From: Actinomyces haliotis
Lineage (GTDB): Bacteria; Actinomycetota; Actinomycetes; Actinomycetales; Actinomycetaceae
Assembly: GCF_015355765.1 (NCBI RefSeq)
Contig: NZ_JACWNA010000018.1
Location: forward strand, 1-64,000
Direction of reading: 5' to 3'
Length of the DNA: 64,000 nt
The notes beneath the pieces are model-generated. The model did not search any database, was not told where the DNA came from, and saw only the letters and a list, made by a program, of their open reading frames with translations. Within the stretch, counting starts at the first letter, position 1; each line of letters starts with the position of its first letter. This document shows positions 34,814 through 44,089 of the stretch, piece by piece. The position numbers and the translations under genes were made by a program.

Positions 34814-35518
34814 TCAGCGCTCCGGCTCCCATCGGCGGACCGCCAGCACGGCGAGGAGGACGACGGACACGGTGAGCGCCAGGCCCTGCGCCGGCCTCGT
34901 GGCGTCCTCGAGCCACGGGCGGAGCACCAGCCAGGGCCCGGCGTCGGGGACGAGCGCGTCGAGGAGGGCCCAGGCGACGAGCGCGACGAACCATGCGCGC
35001 GGCCACCCCCAGAGCTCCGCGGCGACGGCCAGGAGGATCCCCGTCCACAGCAGCCCGGTCCCCGCGCTCACGACCCAGGCGAGGAGACCGAGCAGACTCT
35101 CGACCGTGTACACCTCGTGCCCGGGGACCACGTGGAACAACGCGATCCCGGTGGCCCCGACGATGGTATCGAGAGCGAGGAGGAAGCCGGTGACGAGCGC
35201 ACCAGTGAGAAGCGTGGTGGTGCGGTCCGCGCCGGCGAGGACCGCGGCCCGCAGCTGACGCCAGACCCAGAGCCCGAGGAACAGGCTCGCGGCGAGGCAG
35301 ACAACGACGCCCACGGGGGCGAGGACGAGAGCGTGCCGCAGGTCCTGGGTGACGAGCCCGCTGACGACGATGATGAGCGCGAGCATCGCGACAGGGACGA
35401 GGACGCCGAACGCGGCCGGCAGAAGCATCGCTCGAGCCAGACGGGCGGCCGTCCCGGCCGAAGCCGCGCCGGGGCGGGCGGTCACGCGGCGCCCGGAGCG
35501 TTCGATGGGCGCGCTCAT
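34814..35518 (-). CDS. Membrane protein, probable ABC permease subunit 2 of the GntR operon
   Basis: 234 aa with six predicted membrane segments and short loops; no soluble domain. The start overlaps the stop of the preceding membrane protein gene by 4 bp (ATGA). It is the last gene of GntR-ATPase-membrane-membrane, the layout of YtrABC-like exporters. I do not recognise a specific family, so the permease role rests on context. Confidence 0.75.
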   Translation of the reverse strand: MSAPIERSGRRVTARPGAASAGTAARLARAMLLPAAFGVLVPVAMLALIIVVSGLVTQDLRHALVLAPVGVVVCLAASLFLGLWVWRQLRAAVLAGADRTTTLLTGALVTGFLLALDTIVGATGIALFHVVPGHEVYTVESLLGLLAWVVSAGTGLLWTGILLAVAAELWGWPRAWFVALVAWALLDALVPDAGPWLVLRPWLEDATRPAQGLALTVSVVLLAVLAVRRWEPER

Positions 35519-36276
35519 CCCCGCGGCTCCCAGCGTGCGAGGAGCCAGGTGAGCGCGCCCGGCCCGACGAGCAGCGCCCACCCGAGGTGCGCGAGCCCGG
35601 TGCCGGTCGGGATCGTGAGCAGCTCGGCGCTCGGGAGGAACCACTGGAGGATCCCGAGAACGCCCTGGTCACCGAGGACGCTGGGCGTGCCCACGATGAG
35701 CGCGACGAGGAGCGCCGCGGTGCCCCACGTGAGACGTCCGCGCCAGACGGCCCGGCCGAGCATGCCCAGGACGTCCACCGCGAGGCAGGTGACGGCGTAG
35801 TCGAGAAGCAGGCCGACGGCACCACCGGGTGCGGAGACGACGACGCCCGGCGTCCGGGCGAAGGCCATCGCGAGGATGATCCCGGCGGGCAGCTGCAGGA
35901 CCACGAGCAGCCCGAGGACTCCGAGGGCTGCGAGCCGGACCACCCGCCGCGAGGCTCCGGCGTCGATGGCGCCGCGCAGGATCCCCCAGCACCCCACGGA
36001 CCGCACGAGGCCGAGGAGCACCGTCACCGCGGCAAGGATGCCGACGTACGAGAGCATCGGGGAGATGGGGCTGAGAGCGACCGTCCGGCCCGACATGACC
36101 CGGACGAGCAGGTATCCCGCGACGAGCAGGACGCCCAGGACCTGCACACCGAGCACCATCCAGGCGCTCGTCGGCGCGATGAGGCGCACGAGTGAGCCCG
36201 CTGCGGCCAGCCGGCCGGTACCGGGACGTGAGCCCGCGCGAGCGCGGGCGGGCTGGCGACGCGGGAGGACACGCAT
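35515..36276 (-). CDS. Membrane protein, probable ABC permease subunit 1 of the GntR operon
   Basis: 253 aa. A basic N-terminal tail is followed by about six membrane segments (first: SAWMVLGVQVLGVLLVAGYL). It is of similar size and topology to the next gene's product, suggesting a heterodimeric permease. It starts one nucleotide after the ATPase stop, so the two are tightly coupled. Family not recognised with confidence. Confidence 0.75.
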   Translation of the reverse strand: MRVLPRRQPARARAGSRPGTGRLAAAGSLVRLIAPTSAWMVLGVQVLGVLLVAGYLLVRVMSGRTVALSPISPMLSYVGILAAVTVLLGLVRSVGCWGILRGAIDAGASRRVVRLAALGVLGLLVVLQLPAGIILAMAFARTPGVVVSAPGGAVGLLLDYAVTCLAVDVLGMLGRAVWRGRLTWGTAALLVALIVGTPSVLGDQGVLGILQWFLPSAELLTIPTGTGLAHLGWALLVGPGALTWLLARWEPRG

Positions 36277-36277
36277 C

Positions 36278-37078
36278 TCAGGCTCCCTTCGCTGAGTAGT
36301 GCTCGAGGACGTCGGTGAGGTCTGCCAGTGGCGCCCCCGGTGGCGTGCAGGCGGCCCGGAGGTCGTCCGCGGAGCCGGCGGCGGTGACGGTGCCGGTCGC
36401 GAGCACGACGACGTCCTCGAGAAGGTCCTCGATCTCCGCGACCTCGTGCGCCGCGATGACGATCGTCGCCCGCTCGGCGACGTACTGCTCGAGCAGCGCG
36501 TCCCAGAAGCGGCGTCGGACGACGGCGTCCATCCCCAGGTGCACCTCGTCCAGGAGCAGCACGGGGGAGTGCGAGGCGAGCGCGAAGGCCGCGTCGACGG
36601 CGGAGCGCTGCCCCTGGGAGAGCCGGCGCGGGACGCAGTCAACGTCGACCTCGAAGCTGTCGAGGTAACGGGCCAGGTCCGTGGAGGACCACAAGGGCCT
36701 GGTCGTGCGCCACAGCTCGACTGAATCGGTGAGGCGGTTGTTCTCGAGCAGCGCGCGCCGCGTTCCGAGCAGCGTCACGGCCGCTCGTGGCCCGGGCGCG
36801 TCCCAGACCGGCTCGCCGTCGAGCAGGATCTCGCCGGTCCTCGGACGGCGCAGACCCGCGAGCAGGTCGAGGAGGGTGGACTTGCCGGCGCCGTTTCGGC
36901 CGAGCAGGCCGGTGACGGTCCCAGACCTCAGGGTGAGGTCGACGTCGTGGAGCTCCCAGGCGTGCGCGCTCCCGGGTAGGCGTCGGCGGTGGCGGTAGCC
37001 GAGGCCGCGCGTCGTCAGCGTCGGGCCCGTGCTGACGCCGTCGTGGAGCCGGGACGGGTCGAAGAGGGTCGTGCTCAT
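36278..37078 (-). CDS. ABC transporter ATP-binding protein (YtrB-like)
   Basis: 266 aa. Walker A LLGRNGAGKSTLL near residue 59 is canonical. The signature is atypical (RLSQGQRSAVDAA in place of LSGGQ), and Walker B reads VLLLDEVHLGMD with valine in place of the usual proline. These variations are common in GntR-linked YtrB-like ATPases. The ATG overlaps the GntR stop (ATGA) and has AGGAG upstream. Confidence 0.88.
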   Translation of the reverse strand: MSTTLFDPSRLHDGVSTGPTLTTRGLGYRHRRRLPGSAHAWELHDVDLTLRSGTVTGLLGRNGAGKSTLLDLLAGLRRPRTGEILLDGEPVWDAPGPRAAVTLLGTRRALLENNRLTDSVELWRTTRPLWSSTDLARYLDSFEVDVDCVPRRLSQGQRSAVDAAFALASHSPVLLLDEVHLGMDAVVRRRFWDALLEQYVAERATIVIAAHEVAEIEDLLEDVVVLATGTVTAAGSADDLRAACTPPGAPLADLTDVLEHYSAKGA

Positions 37079-37527
37079 GGCTGCTCCTTCAGGGGGTGAG
37101 GCGTCGCAGGGATGGCGGGGGAGCCGGAGTCCGGGGAACCGGACGGGCCAGTGCGCCGTCGGTGGCTCAGGTGCGCGGCGACCGCGGCCAGGAGGGCGTC
37201 GTCGTCGAGCCCGAGCGCGCGGCCGGCGTCGAGCGCGGGGCCGAGGACGTCGTCGGCGTAGGTGGCGCGGCGCGCGGCGACGAGGCGCTTGCGGGCGCCG
37301 TCGGCGACGAACATCCCGATGCCGCGCCGCTTGACGACGAGGCCCTCGTCGACGAGCTGCGTGATGGCCTTGTTGGCGGTGGCGGGGTTGATCCGGTAGC
37401 GGGTCGCGTACTCGGTGGTCGAGGTGAGGCGGTCGCCGTCCGTGAGGGCGCCGGTGACGATCTGGGTGCGGACCTCGTCGGCGATCTGGAGGTAGATCGG
37501 GGTCGCGTCGTCGAAGCTGCGCGCCAT
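37075..37527 (-). CDS. GntR-family (YtrA-type) transcriptional regulator
   Basis: 150 aa. An N-terminal winged HTH (residues ~5-75) begins PIYLQIADEVRTQIVTGAL, with recognition region STTEYATRYRINPATANKAI. A short helical C-terminal part, as in YtrA, replaces a ligand-binding domain; the last ~25 residues are Pro/Ser-rich. YtrA-type regulators repress their own ABC operon and are relieved by cell-wall antibiotics. ATG 37527 has GGAGG 8 nt upstream. First gene of the four-gene operon. Confidence 0.93.
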   Translation of the reverse strand: MARSFDDATPIYLQIADEVRTQIVTGALTDGDRLTSTTEYATRYRINPATANKAITQLVDEGLVVKRRGIGMFVADGARKRLVAARRATYADDVLGPALDAGRALGLDDDALLAAVAAHLSHRRRTGPSGSPDSGSPAIPATPHPLKEQP

Positions 37528-37570
37528 GACCGCCACCTCCTCGTGCGTCGTGTGCCGTCTGCCGGCGCGG

Positions 37571-37613
37571 TTAGTTACTCAACTAATGAACCACTGGACC
37601 TCCAGGCCGTCAA
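37571..37613 (-). promoter_or_regulatory. Promoter and operator of the GntR-ABC operon
   Basis: On the minus strand, -35 TTGACG (37608-37613), a 17-bp spacer and -10 TTCATT (37585-37590). The palindrome TTAGTT-ACTC-AACTAA (37571-37586) overlaps the -10 and start point. It is the only AT-rich palindrome nearby and fits a GntR operator. Confidence 0.65.
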
Positions 37614-37832
37614 GCCCTTCCTGTGAGGCATCTCGCGACCTCCGCGCCGTCACTGACCCGTCATCCGGTGGTCAGCCCCGTGGGCCGTCTGGCAGAATCG
37701 GCTGCTGTACTCGGACGAGCGAGGGTCCCTCTCCCCGACCCCGTCCCAGTCTCGGCACCCGCCGGACACCGTTGCTTGACCCCACCGGGGGCCGGCGCGC
37801 GCCAAACCATCCAGAACCAGGAGTTCAACCAA

Positions 37833-38315
37833 GTGGCAGTCAAGATTCGCCTCAAGCGCATCGGCAAGAAGTTCGCTCCCTTCTACCGCGTCGTCGTCCT
37901 CGACGGCCGCAAGAAGCGCGACGGCCGTGTCATCGAGGAGATCGGCGTCTACGACCCGATGCAGGAGCCCTCGCTCATCCGCATCGACTCGGAGCGCGTG
38001 AAGTACTGGCTCGGAGTCGGCGCCCAGCCCTCCGACACGGTCTTCAACCTGCTCAAGATCACCGGCGACTACCAGTCCTTCAAGGGCATCAAGGGCGCCG
38101 AGGGCACTCAGAAGTTCCGCGACCCCGAGGCCGAGGCCGCCGCCAAGGCCGACCGCATCAAGGCCCTCGCCGACGACGCTGAGAAGCGCAAGGCGGACGC
38201 CGCCGAGGAGAAGGCCAAGGCTGAGAAGGAGGCCGCTGAGGCCGCCGCCGAGGCCAAGGCCGCTGAGGAGGTTGCTTCTGACGAGGCTGCCGAGGCTCCG
38301 GCCGAGGAGGCCTGA
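37833..38315 (+). CDS. rpsP: 30S ribosomal protein S16
   Basis: 160 aa. The core S16 (residues 1-85, [18 protein letters not shown], then VGAQPSDTV) is followed by a ~70-residue Ala/Glu/Lys-rich tail, usual in actinobacterial S16. GTG 37833 has AGGAG 9 nt upstream. It opens the conserved rpsP-khpA-rimM-trmD run. Confidence 0.97.
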   Translation: MAVKIRLKRIGKKFAPFYRVVVLDGRKKRDGRVIEEIGVYDPMQEPSLIRIDSERVKYWLGVGAQPSDTVFNLLKITGDYQSFKGIKGAEGTQKFRDPEAEAAAKADRIKALADDAEKRKADAAEEKAKAEKEAAEAAAEAKAAEEVASDEAAEAPAEEA

Positions 38316-38317
38316 TC

Positions 38318-38554
38318 ATGCTGGCCGACGCTCTCGAGCACCTCGTGCGGGGCATCGTCGACAACCCCGACGACGTCACCGTCACCTCCCGGTCGCTGCG
38401 CCGCGGCGACCTGCTCGAGGTTCGGGTCAACCCCGAGGACCTCGGTCGCGTCATCGGTCGCTCCGGCCGCACCGCCCGCGCCCTGCGCACGGTCGTCGGA
38501 GCCCTCGCCGACTCCCCGGTCCGCGTCGACGTCGTCGACACCGACCGCCGGTGA
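38318..38554 (+). CDS. khpA: KH-domain RNA-binding protein KhpA
   Basis: 78 aa, a single type-II KH domain with [15 protein letters not shown] as the GxxG RNA-binding loop region. KhpA with KhpB binds many RNAs in Gram-positives and affects cell division and translation. The start lies 2 nt after the rpsP stop, so the two are coupled. Confidence 0.95.
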   Translation: MLADALEHLVRGIVDNPDDVTVTSRSLRRGDLLEVRVNPEDLGRVIGRSGRTARALRTVVGALADSPVRVDVVDTDRR

Positions 38555-38596
38555 GCACCAGCTGATCGCCAGATCGCAGCAGTCATCCGACTGAGC

Positions 38597-38633
38597 CGTC
38601 GCCCGGCTTCCCGCCACGGGGAGCCGGGCGACG
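38597..38633. terminator. Terminator between khpA and rimM
   Basis: A GTCGCCCGGCT/AGCCGGGCGAC stem extended by C-rich/G-rich pairs, with a small loop. It separates rpsP-khpA from rimM, which has its own -10 box. Confidence 0.75.
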
Positions 38634-38769
38634 CGCGTTCCCGAGACCGGACGGCGCCGTCCAGCGTCCTACGTCGTGAAGTCAGCCGGCACCAAGGCTC
38701 GCACCCCCGCGGCGCGCGGTGCGAGGAACGGCTCACTGTCGCGCCCCGGGCGCTCCCAGGTCCCGACGG

Positions 38770-38775
38770 TAGGTT
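38770..38775 (+). promoter_or_regulatory. -10 box of rimM
   Basis: TAGGTT, 6 nt before the GTG start, with no Shine-Dalgarno sequence between; likely leaderless. Confidence 0.55.
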
Positions 38776-38781
38776 GACACC

Positions 38782-39360
38782 GTGCTCCTCACCGTCGCCG
38801 TCATCGGCCCCGCTCACGCCCTCAAGGGCGAGGTCCGCCTCGAGATCCGCACCGACGACCCTGACGGGCGCCTCGCTCCCGGCGTCGTCCTGCCGACTGA
38901 GCCCGCCGAGCGCGGTCCCCTCACCGTCTCCCGCCTCCGATTCGACGGTCAACGCTGGTTCGCGGCCTTCGAGGAGGCTCCCGACCGGACCGCCGCCGAG
39001 GCCCTGCGCGGTACCGCCCTCCTCGTCGACACCGACTCCGAGGACGCCGACGACGAGGACGACGAGTCCTGGTACCTCCACGAGCTCGTCGGGCTCACCG
39101 CCGTCCTCGCTGGCTCCGACGGTGCGGGCGCTGGTGACAGTGACGACGCCGCTTCCCGCACCGTCCTCGGTGAGGTCGTCGACCTCGAGGAGGGCGTCGC
39201 CCAGGACCGCCTCGTGATCCGCACCCCCGACGGCGAGGAGGTCGCCGCGCCCTTCGTCGAGGAGATCGTCCCCCAAATCGACCCCGAGGCCGGCACCGTC
39301 CTCATCGACCCGCCCGGCGGGCTCTTCCCCGGTCTCGGCGAGGCCGAGGAGGTGCACTGA
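38782..39360 (+). CDS. rimM: Ribosome maturation factor RimM
   Basis: 192 aa. N-terminal RimM domain (VAVIGPAHALKGEVRLEIRTD) and C-terminal PRC-barrel (SWYLHELVGLTAV, then PFVEEIVPQIDPEAGTVLIDPP). It assists 30S head assembly around S19. An acidic stretch (SEDADDEDDE) and a short low-complexity insert sit between and within the domains. trmD starts immediately at the next nucleotide. Confidence 0.95.
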   Translation: MLLTVAVIGPAHALKGEVRLEIRTDDPDGRLAPGVVLPTEPAERGPLTVSRLRFDGQRWFAAFEEAPDRTAAEALRGTALLVDTDSEDADDEDDESWYLHELVGLTAVLAGSDGAGAGDSDDAASRTVLGEVVDLEEGVAQDRLVIRTPDGEEVAAPFVEEIVPQIDPEAGTVLIDPPGGLFPGLGEAEEVH

Positions 39361-40860
39361 GTGACCGCCCCCGAGAACCGCTCCGACGCCCGAACCGAGG
39401 CGCTCCGCCTCGACGTCGTCACCATCTTCCCGGACTACCTGCGCGTCCTCGACCTCTCCCTCATCGGGAAGGCCAGCAACGCCGGCCTCATCGACCTGCG
39501 CGTCCACGACCTGCGCGACTGGACCCACGACCGCCACCGCACCGTCGACGACACCCCGCTCGGCGGGGGAGCGGGCATGGTCATGAAGCCCGATGTCTGG
39601 GGCGAGGCCCTCGACGAGGTCCTCGGTCTGCCCGCCGACGCCGCGGAGGCCCGCGCCGACCTCGCCGCGCGGGGAAGCCGCCCCGTCCTCATCGTCCCCA
39701 CCCCCTCCGGGCAGGTCTTCACCCAGCGCGTCGCCGAGCGCCTCGCCGGCGCCTCCCAGATCGCCTTCGCCTGCGGCCGCTACGAGGGCATCGACGACCG
39801 CGTCGCCCGCCACTACCGCGACGCCGGCGTCGAGGTGCTCGAGCTGTCCATCGGCGACTACGTCCTCAACGGCGGCGAGGTCGCCTCCCTCGTCATGATC
39901 GAGGCCATCGCCCGCCTGCGCCCCGGCGTCCTCGGCAACCCCGCGTCCGTCGTCGAGGAGTCGCACTCGGCTGCGGGCCTCCTCGAGCACCCCGCCTACA
40001 CCCGGCCCATCGCCTGGCGCGGCCTCGACGTCACCGAGCTCGCCCCCGGGCTCACGGGCGGGGACCACGGCGCCGTCGCCCGCGCCCGTCGCGACGAGGC
40101 CATCGCCCGCACCGCCGCGCGCCGCTCGGACATGATCGAGGCCCTCGCCCCCGCCGGCCTCGACGCCGCGGACCGCGCCGCCCTCGCGCGCAACGGCTGG
40201 GCCCTGCCCGCCGGCGCCGACCGGCCCGTCGAGCTCGTCCTGCGCCCGGCGCTCCCGGACGACGCTGCCGCGCTGGCGGCTCTGGCCGCACGCACCTTCC
40301 CCGACGCCTGCCCTCCCTTCCTCGCACCCGAGCAGATCGCCGCCCACGTCGCCGCCAACCTCACCCCCGAGCGCTTCGCCGCGTGGATCGCCGACCCCCG
40401 CGTCGTCGTCACCGTCGCCGAGCTGCCGGCCGGCCTGCCCACCGCGCAGGAGGGCGACGCCGTCGCCGCCGGTGAGCTCGTCGGCTACAGCGCGGTCATC
40501 GCGCAGCTCCCCGACGCCGAGGGCGCCCTGCCCGTCGGCCTCGACGAGCGCCCCGACGCCGTCGACGTCCCGGCCGGGCCCGACGGCGCCGGCGGCCTCG
40601 CCGCCGAGCTGTCCAAGGTCTACGTCGACGCCCGGCTGCGCGGATCGGGCCTCACCGCCGCCCTCCTCGCCGAGGCCGCCTGCGACGCCGACAGCCTCGG
40701 GGTGACCGCCCTGTGGCTCGGCACCCACGAGGGCAACAAGCGCGCCCAGAAGGCCTACCGCCGCGCGGGCTTCCGCAAGACCGGGACCCGGACCTACGAC
40801 GTCGGCGGCAGGCGCTGCCGCGACGTCGTCATGGTCATCGACCCGAGGGAGCAGCGATGA
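39361..40860 (+). CDS. trmD: tRNA (guanine37-N1)-methyltransferase TrmD fused to a GNAT acetyltransferase
   Basis: 499 aa, against about 240-270 for TrmD alone. Residues ~15-260 are Trm[10 protein letters not shown], the knot motifs [10 protein letters not shown] and [12 protein letters not shown], and [12 protein letters not shown], which bind S-adenosylmethionine and G37. From ~290 to 499 is a GNAT fold: [20 protein letters not shown], the acetyl-CoA loop [18 protein letters not shown] and the late [20 protein letters not shown]. No stop or frameshift separates them. m1G37 prevents frameshifting; the acetyltransferase target is unknown. The TGA overlaps the following lepB start. Confidence 0.95.
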   Translation: MTAPENRSDARTEALRLDVVTIFPDYLRVLDLSLIGKASNAGLIDLRVHDLRDWTHDRHRTVDDTPLGGGAGMVMKPDVWGEALDEVLGLPADAAEARADLAARGSRPVLIVPTPSGQVFTQRVAERLAGASQIAFACGRYEGIDDRVARHYRDAGVEVLELSIGDYVLNGGEVASLVMIEAIARLRPGVLGNPASVVEESHSAAGLLEHPAYTRPIAWRGLDVTELAPGLTGGDHGAVARARRDEAIARTAARRSDMIEALAPAGLDAADRAALARNGWALPAGADRPVELVLRPALPDDAAALAALAARTFPDACPPFLAPEQIAAHVAANLTPERFAAWIADPRVVVTVAELPAGLPTAQEGDAVAAGELVGYSAVIAQLPDAEGALPVGLDERPDAVDVPAGPDGAGGLAAELSKVYVDARLRGSGLTAALLAEAACDADSLGVTALWLGTHEGNKRAQKAYRRAGFRKTGTRTYDVGGRRCRDVVMVIDPREQR

Positions 40861-41714
40861 GCGCCAGTCAGGAACGCACCGCCGGCGCCCGCGGCGGCGC
40901 GGAGGAGTCCGGCGGTCGCCACGGCCTGCGCCTGCTCGGGGTCGTCGTCACCGTCCTCGTCCTCATGGCCCTGGTGAGGACCTTCGTCGTCCAGACCTAC
41001 GTCATCCCCTCGGGCTCCATGGAGGACACCCTCCTCAAGGGTGACCGCGCCGCCGTCACCATGTACGACTCGACCGACATCACCCGAGGCGACGTCATCG
41101 TGTTCCGCGATCCCGACAGCTGGCTCTCCGTCACCGACCCCACCGGCTGGCGCGGTGCCCTCCAGGACGTGCTCATCGCCATCCGGATCCTCCCGGAGGA
41201 CGCCGGGCACCACCTCATCAAGCGCGTCATCGGCGTGCCCGGGGACCACGTCGTCTCCGACGGCCGCGGCTCACTCACGGTCAACGGCGTCGCGCTCAAG
41301 GAGACCTACGTCAAGGCCGGCCGCTCCGCCTCGGACATCCCCTTCGACGTCACCGTCCCCGACGGCTGCGTGTGGGTCATGGGCGACAACCGCTCCAACT
41401 CGGCCGACTCCCGCTACCACCAGAGCGACAGCCACGGCGGCGCCGTGCCCCTGAGCGACGTCGTCGGCGTCGCCAAGGAGATCGTCTGGCCCGTCAGCAG
41501 GATCTCCGGCCTCGAGTCCGGGGAGTCCGCCTTCGCCGACGTCCCGAGCGCCTCGGCGACGGCGTCGGGCGCCTCCGGCACGGCGCCGACGGCCACGGCG
41601 GCCACGACCGCCGCGACCCTCGCGGGCGCCCCCGCCACCGGGCTCCGACCGCGCACGGTCGACGCCGCCGTCGCCCTCCCCGAGGGACTGCGCCGCCTCT
41701 CGCCGGCAGCCTGA
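40857..41714 (+). CDS. lepB: Signal peptidase I (first copy)
   Basis: 285 aa. One N-terminal membrane segment (~23-46) precedes the catalytic domain, with Ser54 ([10 protein letters not shown]) and general base Lys122 ([14 protein letters not shown]). The [14 protein letters not shown] box follows. The Ala/Thr-rich C-terminal ~70 residues (from SASATASGA) are low in complexity and not part of the usual fold. The start overlaps the trmD stop (ATGA). A second, larger signal peptidase lies just past rplS. Confidence 0.94.
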   Translation: MSASQERTAGARGGAEESGGRHGLRLLGVVVTVLVLMALVRTFVVQTYVIPSGSMEDTLLKGDRAAVTMYDSTDITRGDVIVFRDPDSWLSVTDPTGWRGALQDVLIAIRILPEDAGHHLIKRVIGVPGDHVVSDGRGSLTVNGVALKETYVKAGRSASDIPFDVTVPDGCVWVMGDNRSNSADSRYHQSDSHGGAVPLSDVVGVAKEIVWPVSRISGLESGESAFADVPSASATASGASGTAPTATAATTAATLAGAPATGLRPRTVDAAVALPEGLRRLSPAA

Positions 41715-41857
41715 GCGGCCGATCGACGCTCCGGGCGCGGGCCGGGACCGCTCGCGGAGACCGGGGTGAGGCGTGAGGCGTGAGGTCGCACACTCCTGCG
41801 CCGCCGCCGTGAGCGCCGCCGTCGTGCTGTGGCAAACTGGTGCGGCCCACGGGCCTC

Positions 41858-41887
41858 GGACCGCCACTGCCACTGGGGAGGCGGTCC
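41858..41887 (+). other. Hairpin in the rplS 5' leader
   Basis: GGACCGCC / GGCGGTCC (8 bp) in the 294-nt gap before rplS. A CAAACT -10-like box lies at 41834-41839, so the hairpin would be near the transcript 5' end. The rest of this gap shows nothing recognisable. Confidence 0.45.
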
Positions 41888-42008
41888 ATCCGACGGATCC
41901 GCGGGCGGCATGACCCGGCGCAGCCTCCGCCCCCACGCCCCGGCGCGGACGGGCGCGGCGCCGCTGACCCAAGCGCTCCTGACCAGTGGCAGCTGCGTGG
42001 AGAGAACA

Positions 42009-42359
42009 ATGAGCAACCTGATCGACGAGATCAACGCCGCGTCCCTGCGCGACGACGTCCCGGCCTTCCGCCCCGGCGACACCCTCAAGGTCCACGTCCG
42101 CGTGGTCGAGGGCAACCGCGAGCGCGTCCAGGTCTTCCAGGGCGTCGTCATCGCCCGCCAGGGCGCCGGCCTGTCCGAGACCTTCACGGTCCGCAAGATC
42201 TCCTTCGGCGTCGGTGTCGAGCGCACCTTCCCGGTCCACACGCCCACGATCGAGAAGATCGAGGTCGTCACCCGCGGTGACGTGCGTCGCGCCAAGCTGT
42301 ACTACCTGCGTGACCTGCGCGGCAAGGCCGCCAAGATCAAGGAGCGTCGCGAGGTCTGA
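42009..42359 (+). CDS. rplS: 50S ribosomal protein L19
   Basis: 116 aa, the standard length. L19 signatures: [28 protein letters not shown] and the C-terminal [19 protein letters not shown]. It sits at the 30S-50S interface. ATG 42009 has GGAGAGA upstream. A perfect 15-bp terminator follows. Confidence 0.97.
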   Translation: MSNLIDEINAASLRDDVPAFRPGDTLKVHVRVVEGNRERVQVFQGVVIARQGAGLSETFTVRKISFGVGVERTFPVHTPTIEKIEVVTRGDVRRAKLYYLRDLRGKAAKIKERREV

Positions 42360-42421
42360 GCACCTCACGGTCTCAGGTCGTCCCCGCTGGGACGGCCGCC
42401 TCGACGCCTCGACGTCACTCC

Positions 42422-42456
42422 ACGGCGCTCGGGACCCCGGTGGTCCCGAGCGCCGT
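42422..42456. terminator. Terminator after rplS
   Basis: A perfect 15-bp stem ACGGCGCTCGGGACC / GGTCCCGAGCGCCGT with a 5-nt loop. Confidence 0.88.
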
Positions 42457-42568
42457 CGCGCACCCTGAGGGAGCGGGGGAGGGCACGATGTCCGCCCTCC
42501 GCTGTCAAGAGCCCGACCCGGTGAGGCGCACCGCGCGGACACGTCGGGCCGGGCGCGCCCACGACGGG

Positions 42569-42574
42569 TACTGT
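42569..42574 (+). promoter_or_regulatory. -10 box of the second lepB
   Basis: TACTGT, 24 nt before the ATG at 42599, leaving room for the GGGGAG ribosome-binding site. Confidence 0.45.
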
Positions 42575-42598
42575 CTCCAGCGACGGAGAGGGGGAGCG

Positions 42599-44089
42599 AT
42601 GAGCACTGCCGAGAGCCCGCGCACGGGCGACGACGGCGCCGGCGCCGCTCCCACCAGCGCTCCCGAGCACGGAGCCGGGCAGGCGGTCGAAGGGCCCGAG
42701 GCGGAGCCCGTCGACGAGATCGTCGCGCTGCGACGCGCACCGATCGAGGACCCCGACCTCGCCCTCATCAGCCCCTACCACGAGGACCCGGAGGCGCCCT
42801 CCGGTGACTCGCTCGCGGCCGAGTCGACGGTGTCCGGTGCCGCGGACGCGCCGCTGCCGGAGCTCCTCGTCGACGACGACGGGCTGGACGGTGCCCTTCC
42901 CGGCGCTTCGGCAGGAGACCCGGGCGCTGGAGCGCCCAGGCGAACTCCCGGTCCGGCGCCTGCGAGCTCGCGCGCCGGCGTGCCGCTCGACCTCGCTGAG
43001 CCGACGGTCGCACCTGCCGTGGTGCTCTCCCCTCAGACAGCCGAGCCGTCGGCGCCCTCGGACCCAGCGACCAGCGGCACCCGCCCACGCCCGGGCGCGG
43101 CGAGCGATCCGGCCGTCACGGGTGAGGCCCCGGCCGTCCCGGCCGGGTACCCGCACGCGTCCCGTCCGGGTACGGAGCCCGGCCCGGAGCCGGCCGCCCT
43201 CGCCGCCCCGACCGACATCGACACGGCCGCGCGCGGCGACGCTGACTCCGGTGAGGAGCCCCTCCGCGTCGCCGAGACGCCCGACGTGGCCGTCCCCGTC
43301 GCACCCGTCCGGCTGCCCCCCTCCTACCCGCCGGTCCACCGGCCCGAGCCGCTGCCCGTGCCCGCACGCGTCGGCGAGGCACGAACCGAGGGGCGCGAGC
43401 CGCGTCGCTGGGGCGGGACGATCGGCGTGGTCCTCGTCGTCGTCCTCATCTCGGCGCTCCTCAAGACCTTCGTCGTCCAGACCTTCACGATCCCGTCCTC
43501 CTCGATGGAGACGACCCTCATGACGGGGGACCGCGTCGCGGTGAGCGTCTGGGACGCCGACGACGTCCAGAAGGGTGACGTCGTCGTCTTCAAGGACCCC
43601 GACAACTGGCTCGACGTCAAGGATCCCACCGGTGTCCGGGCCTTCGTCCAGGACGCCCTCATCCTCATCCACCTGCTCCCCGAGGACTCCGGTCACCACC
43701 TCATCAAGCGTGTCATCGGCACCGCCGGGGACCACGTCGTCTCCGACGGCAAGGGCAGGATCACCGTCAACGGCGTCGCCGTCGACGAGACCTACGTCGA
43801 GAAGGGCGAGTTGCCCTCCGCGGTGGCCTTCGACGTCACCGTCCCCGAGGGCTACCTGTGGGTCATGGGCGACAACCGCGCCCACTCCTTTGACTCCCGC
43901 TACCACCAGAACGATGCGCACCACGGCTTCGTCCCCGTCGAGGACGTCGTCGGCGTCGCGCGCGACGTCATCTGGCCCGTCACCCAGTGGTCCGACGTCC
44001 ATGACGGCACCAAGGTCTTCGACGACGTTCCCGCCCCCACCGGCAAGGCGCCCACGCTCCCCACGCCGGCGGCGGAGGACGGAGCGTGA
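42599..44089 (+). CDS. lepB: Signal peptidase I (second copy) with long low-complexity N-terminus
   Basis: 496 aa. The first ~270 residues are Pro/Ala/Glu-rich, low in complexity and presumably cytoplasmic. A membrane segment (~278-293, [15 protein letters not shown]) precedes the catalytic domain, with serine in [10 protein letters not shown], lysine in [14 protein letters not shown] and box [14 protein letters not shown]. The catalytic part resembles that of the first copy, suggesting duplication around rplS. Signal peptidase I removes Sec and Tat signal peptides; paralogues may differ in substrate. ATG 42599 has GGGGAG upstream. It overlaps rnhB by 4 bp. Confidence 0.94.
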   Translation: MSTAESPRTGDDGAGAAPTSAPEHGAGQAVEGPEAEPVDEIVALRRAPIEDPDLALISPYHEDPEAPSGDSLAAESTVSGAADAPLPELLVDDDGLDGALPGASAGDPGAGAPRRTPGPAPASSRAGVPLDLAEPTVAPAVVLSPQTAEPSAPSDPATSGTRPRPGAASDPAVTGEAPAVPAGYPHASRPGTEPGPEPAALAAPTDIDTAARGDADSGEEPLRVAETPDVAVPVAPVRLPPSYPPVHRPEPLPVPARVGEARTEGREPRRWGGTIGVVLVVVLISALLKTFVVQTFTIPSSSMETTLMTGDRVAVSVWDADDVQKGDVVVFKDPDNWLDVKDPTGVRAFVQDALILIHLLPEDSGHHLIKRVIGTAGDHVVSDGKGRITVNGVAVDETYVEKGELPSAVAFDVTVPEGYLWVMGDNRAHSFDSRYHQNDAHHGFVPVEDVVGVARDVIWPVTQWSDVHDGTKVFDDVPAPTGKAPTLPTPAAEDGA

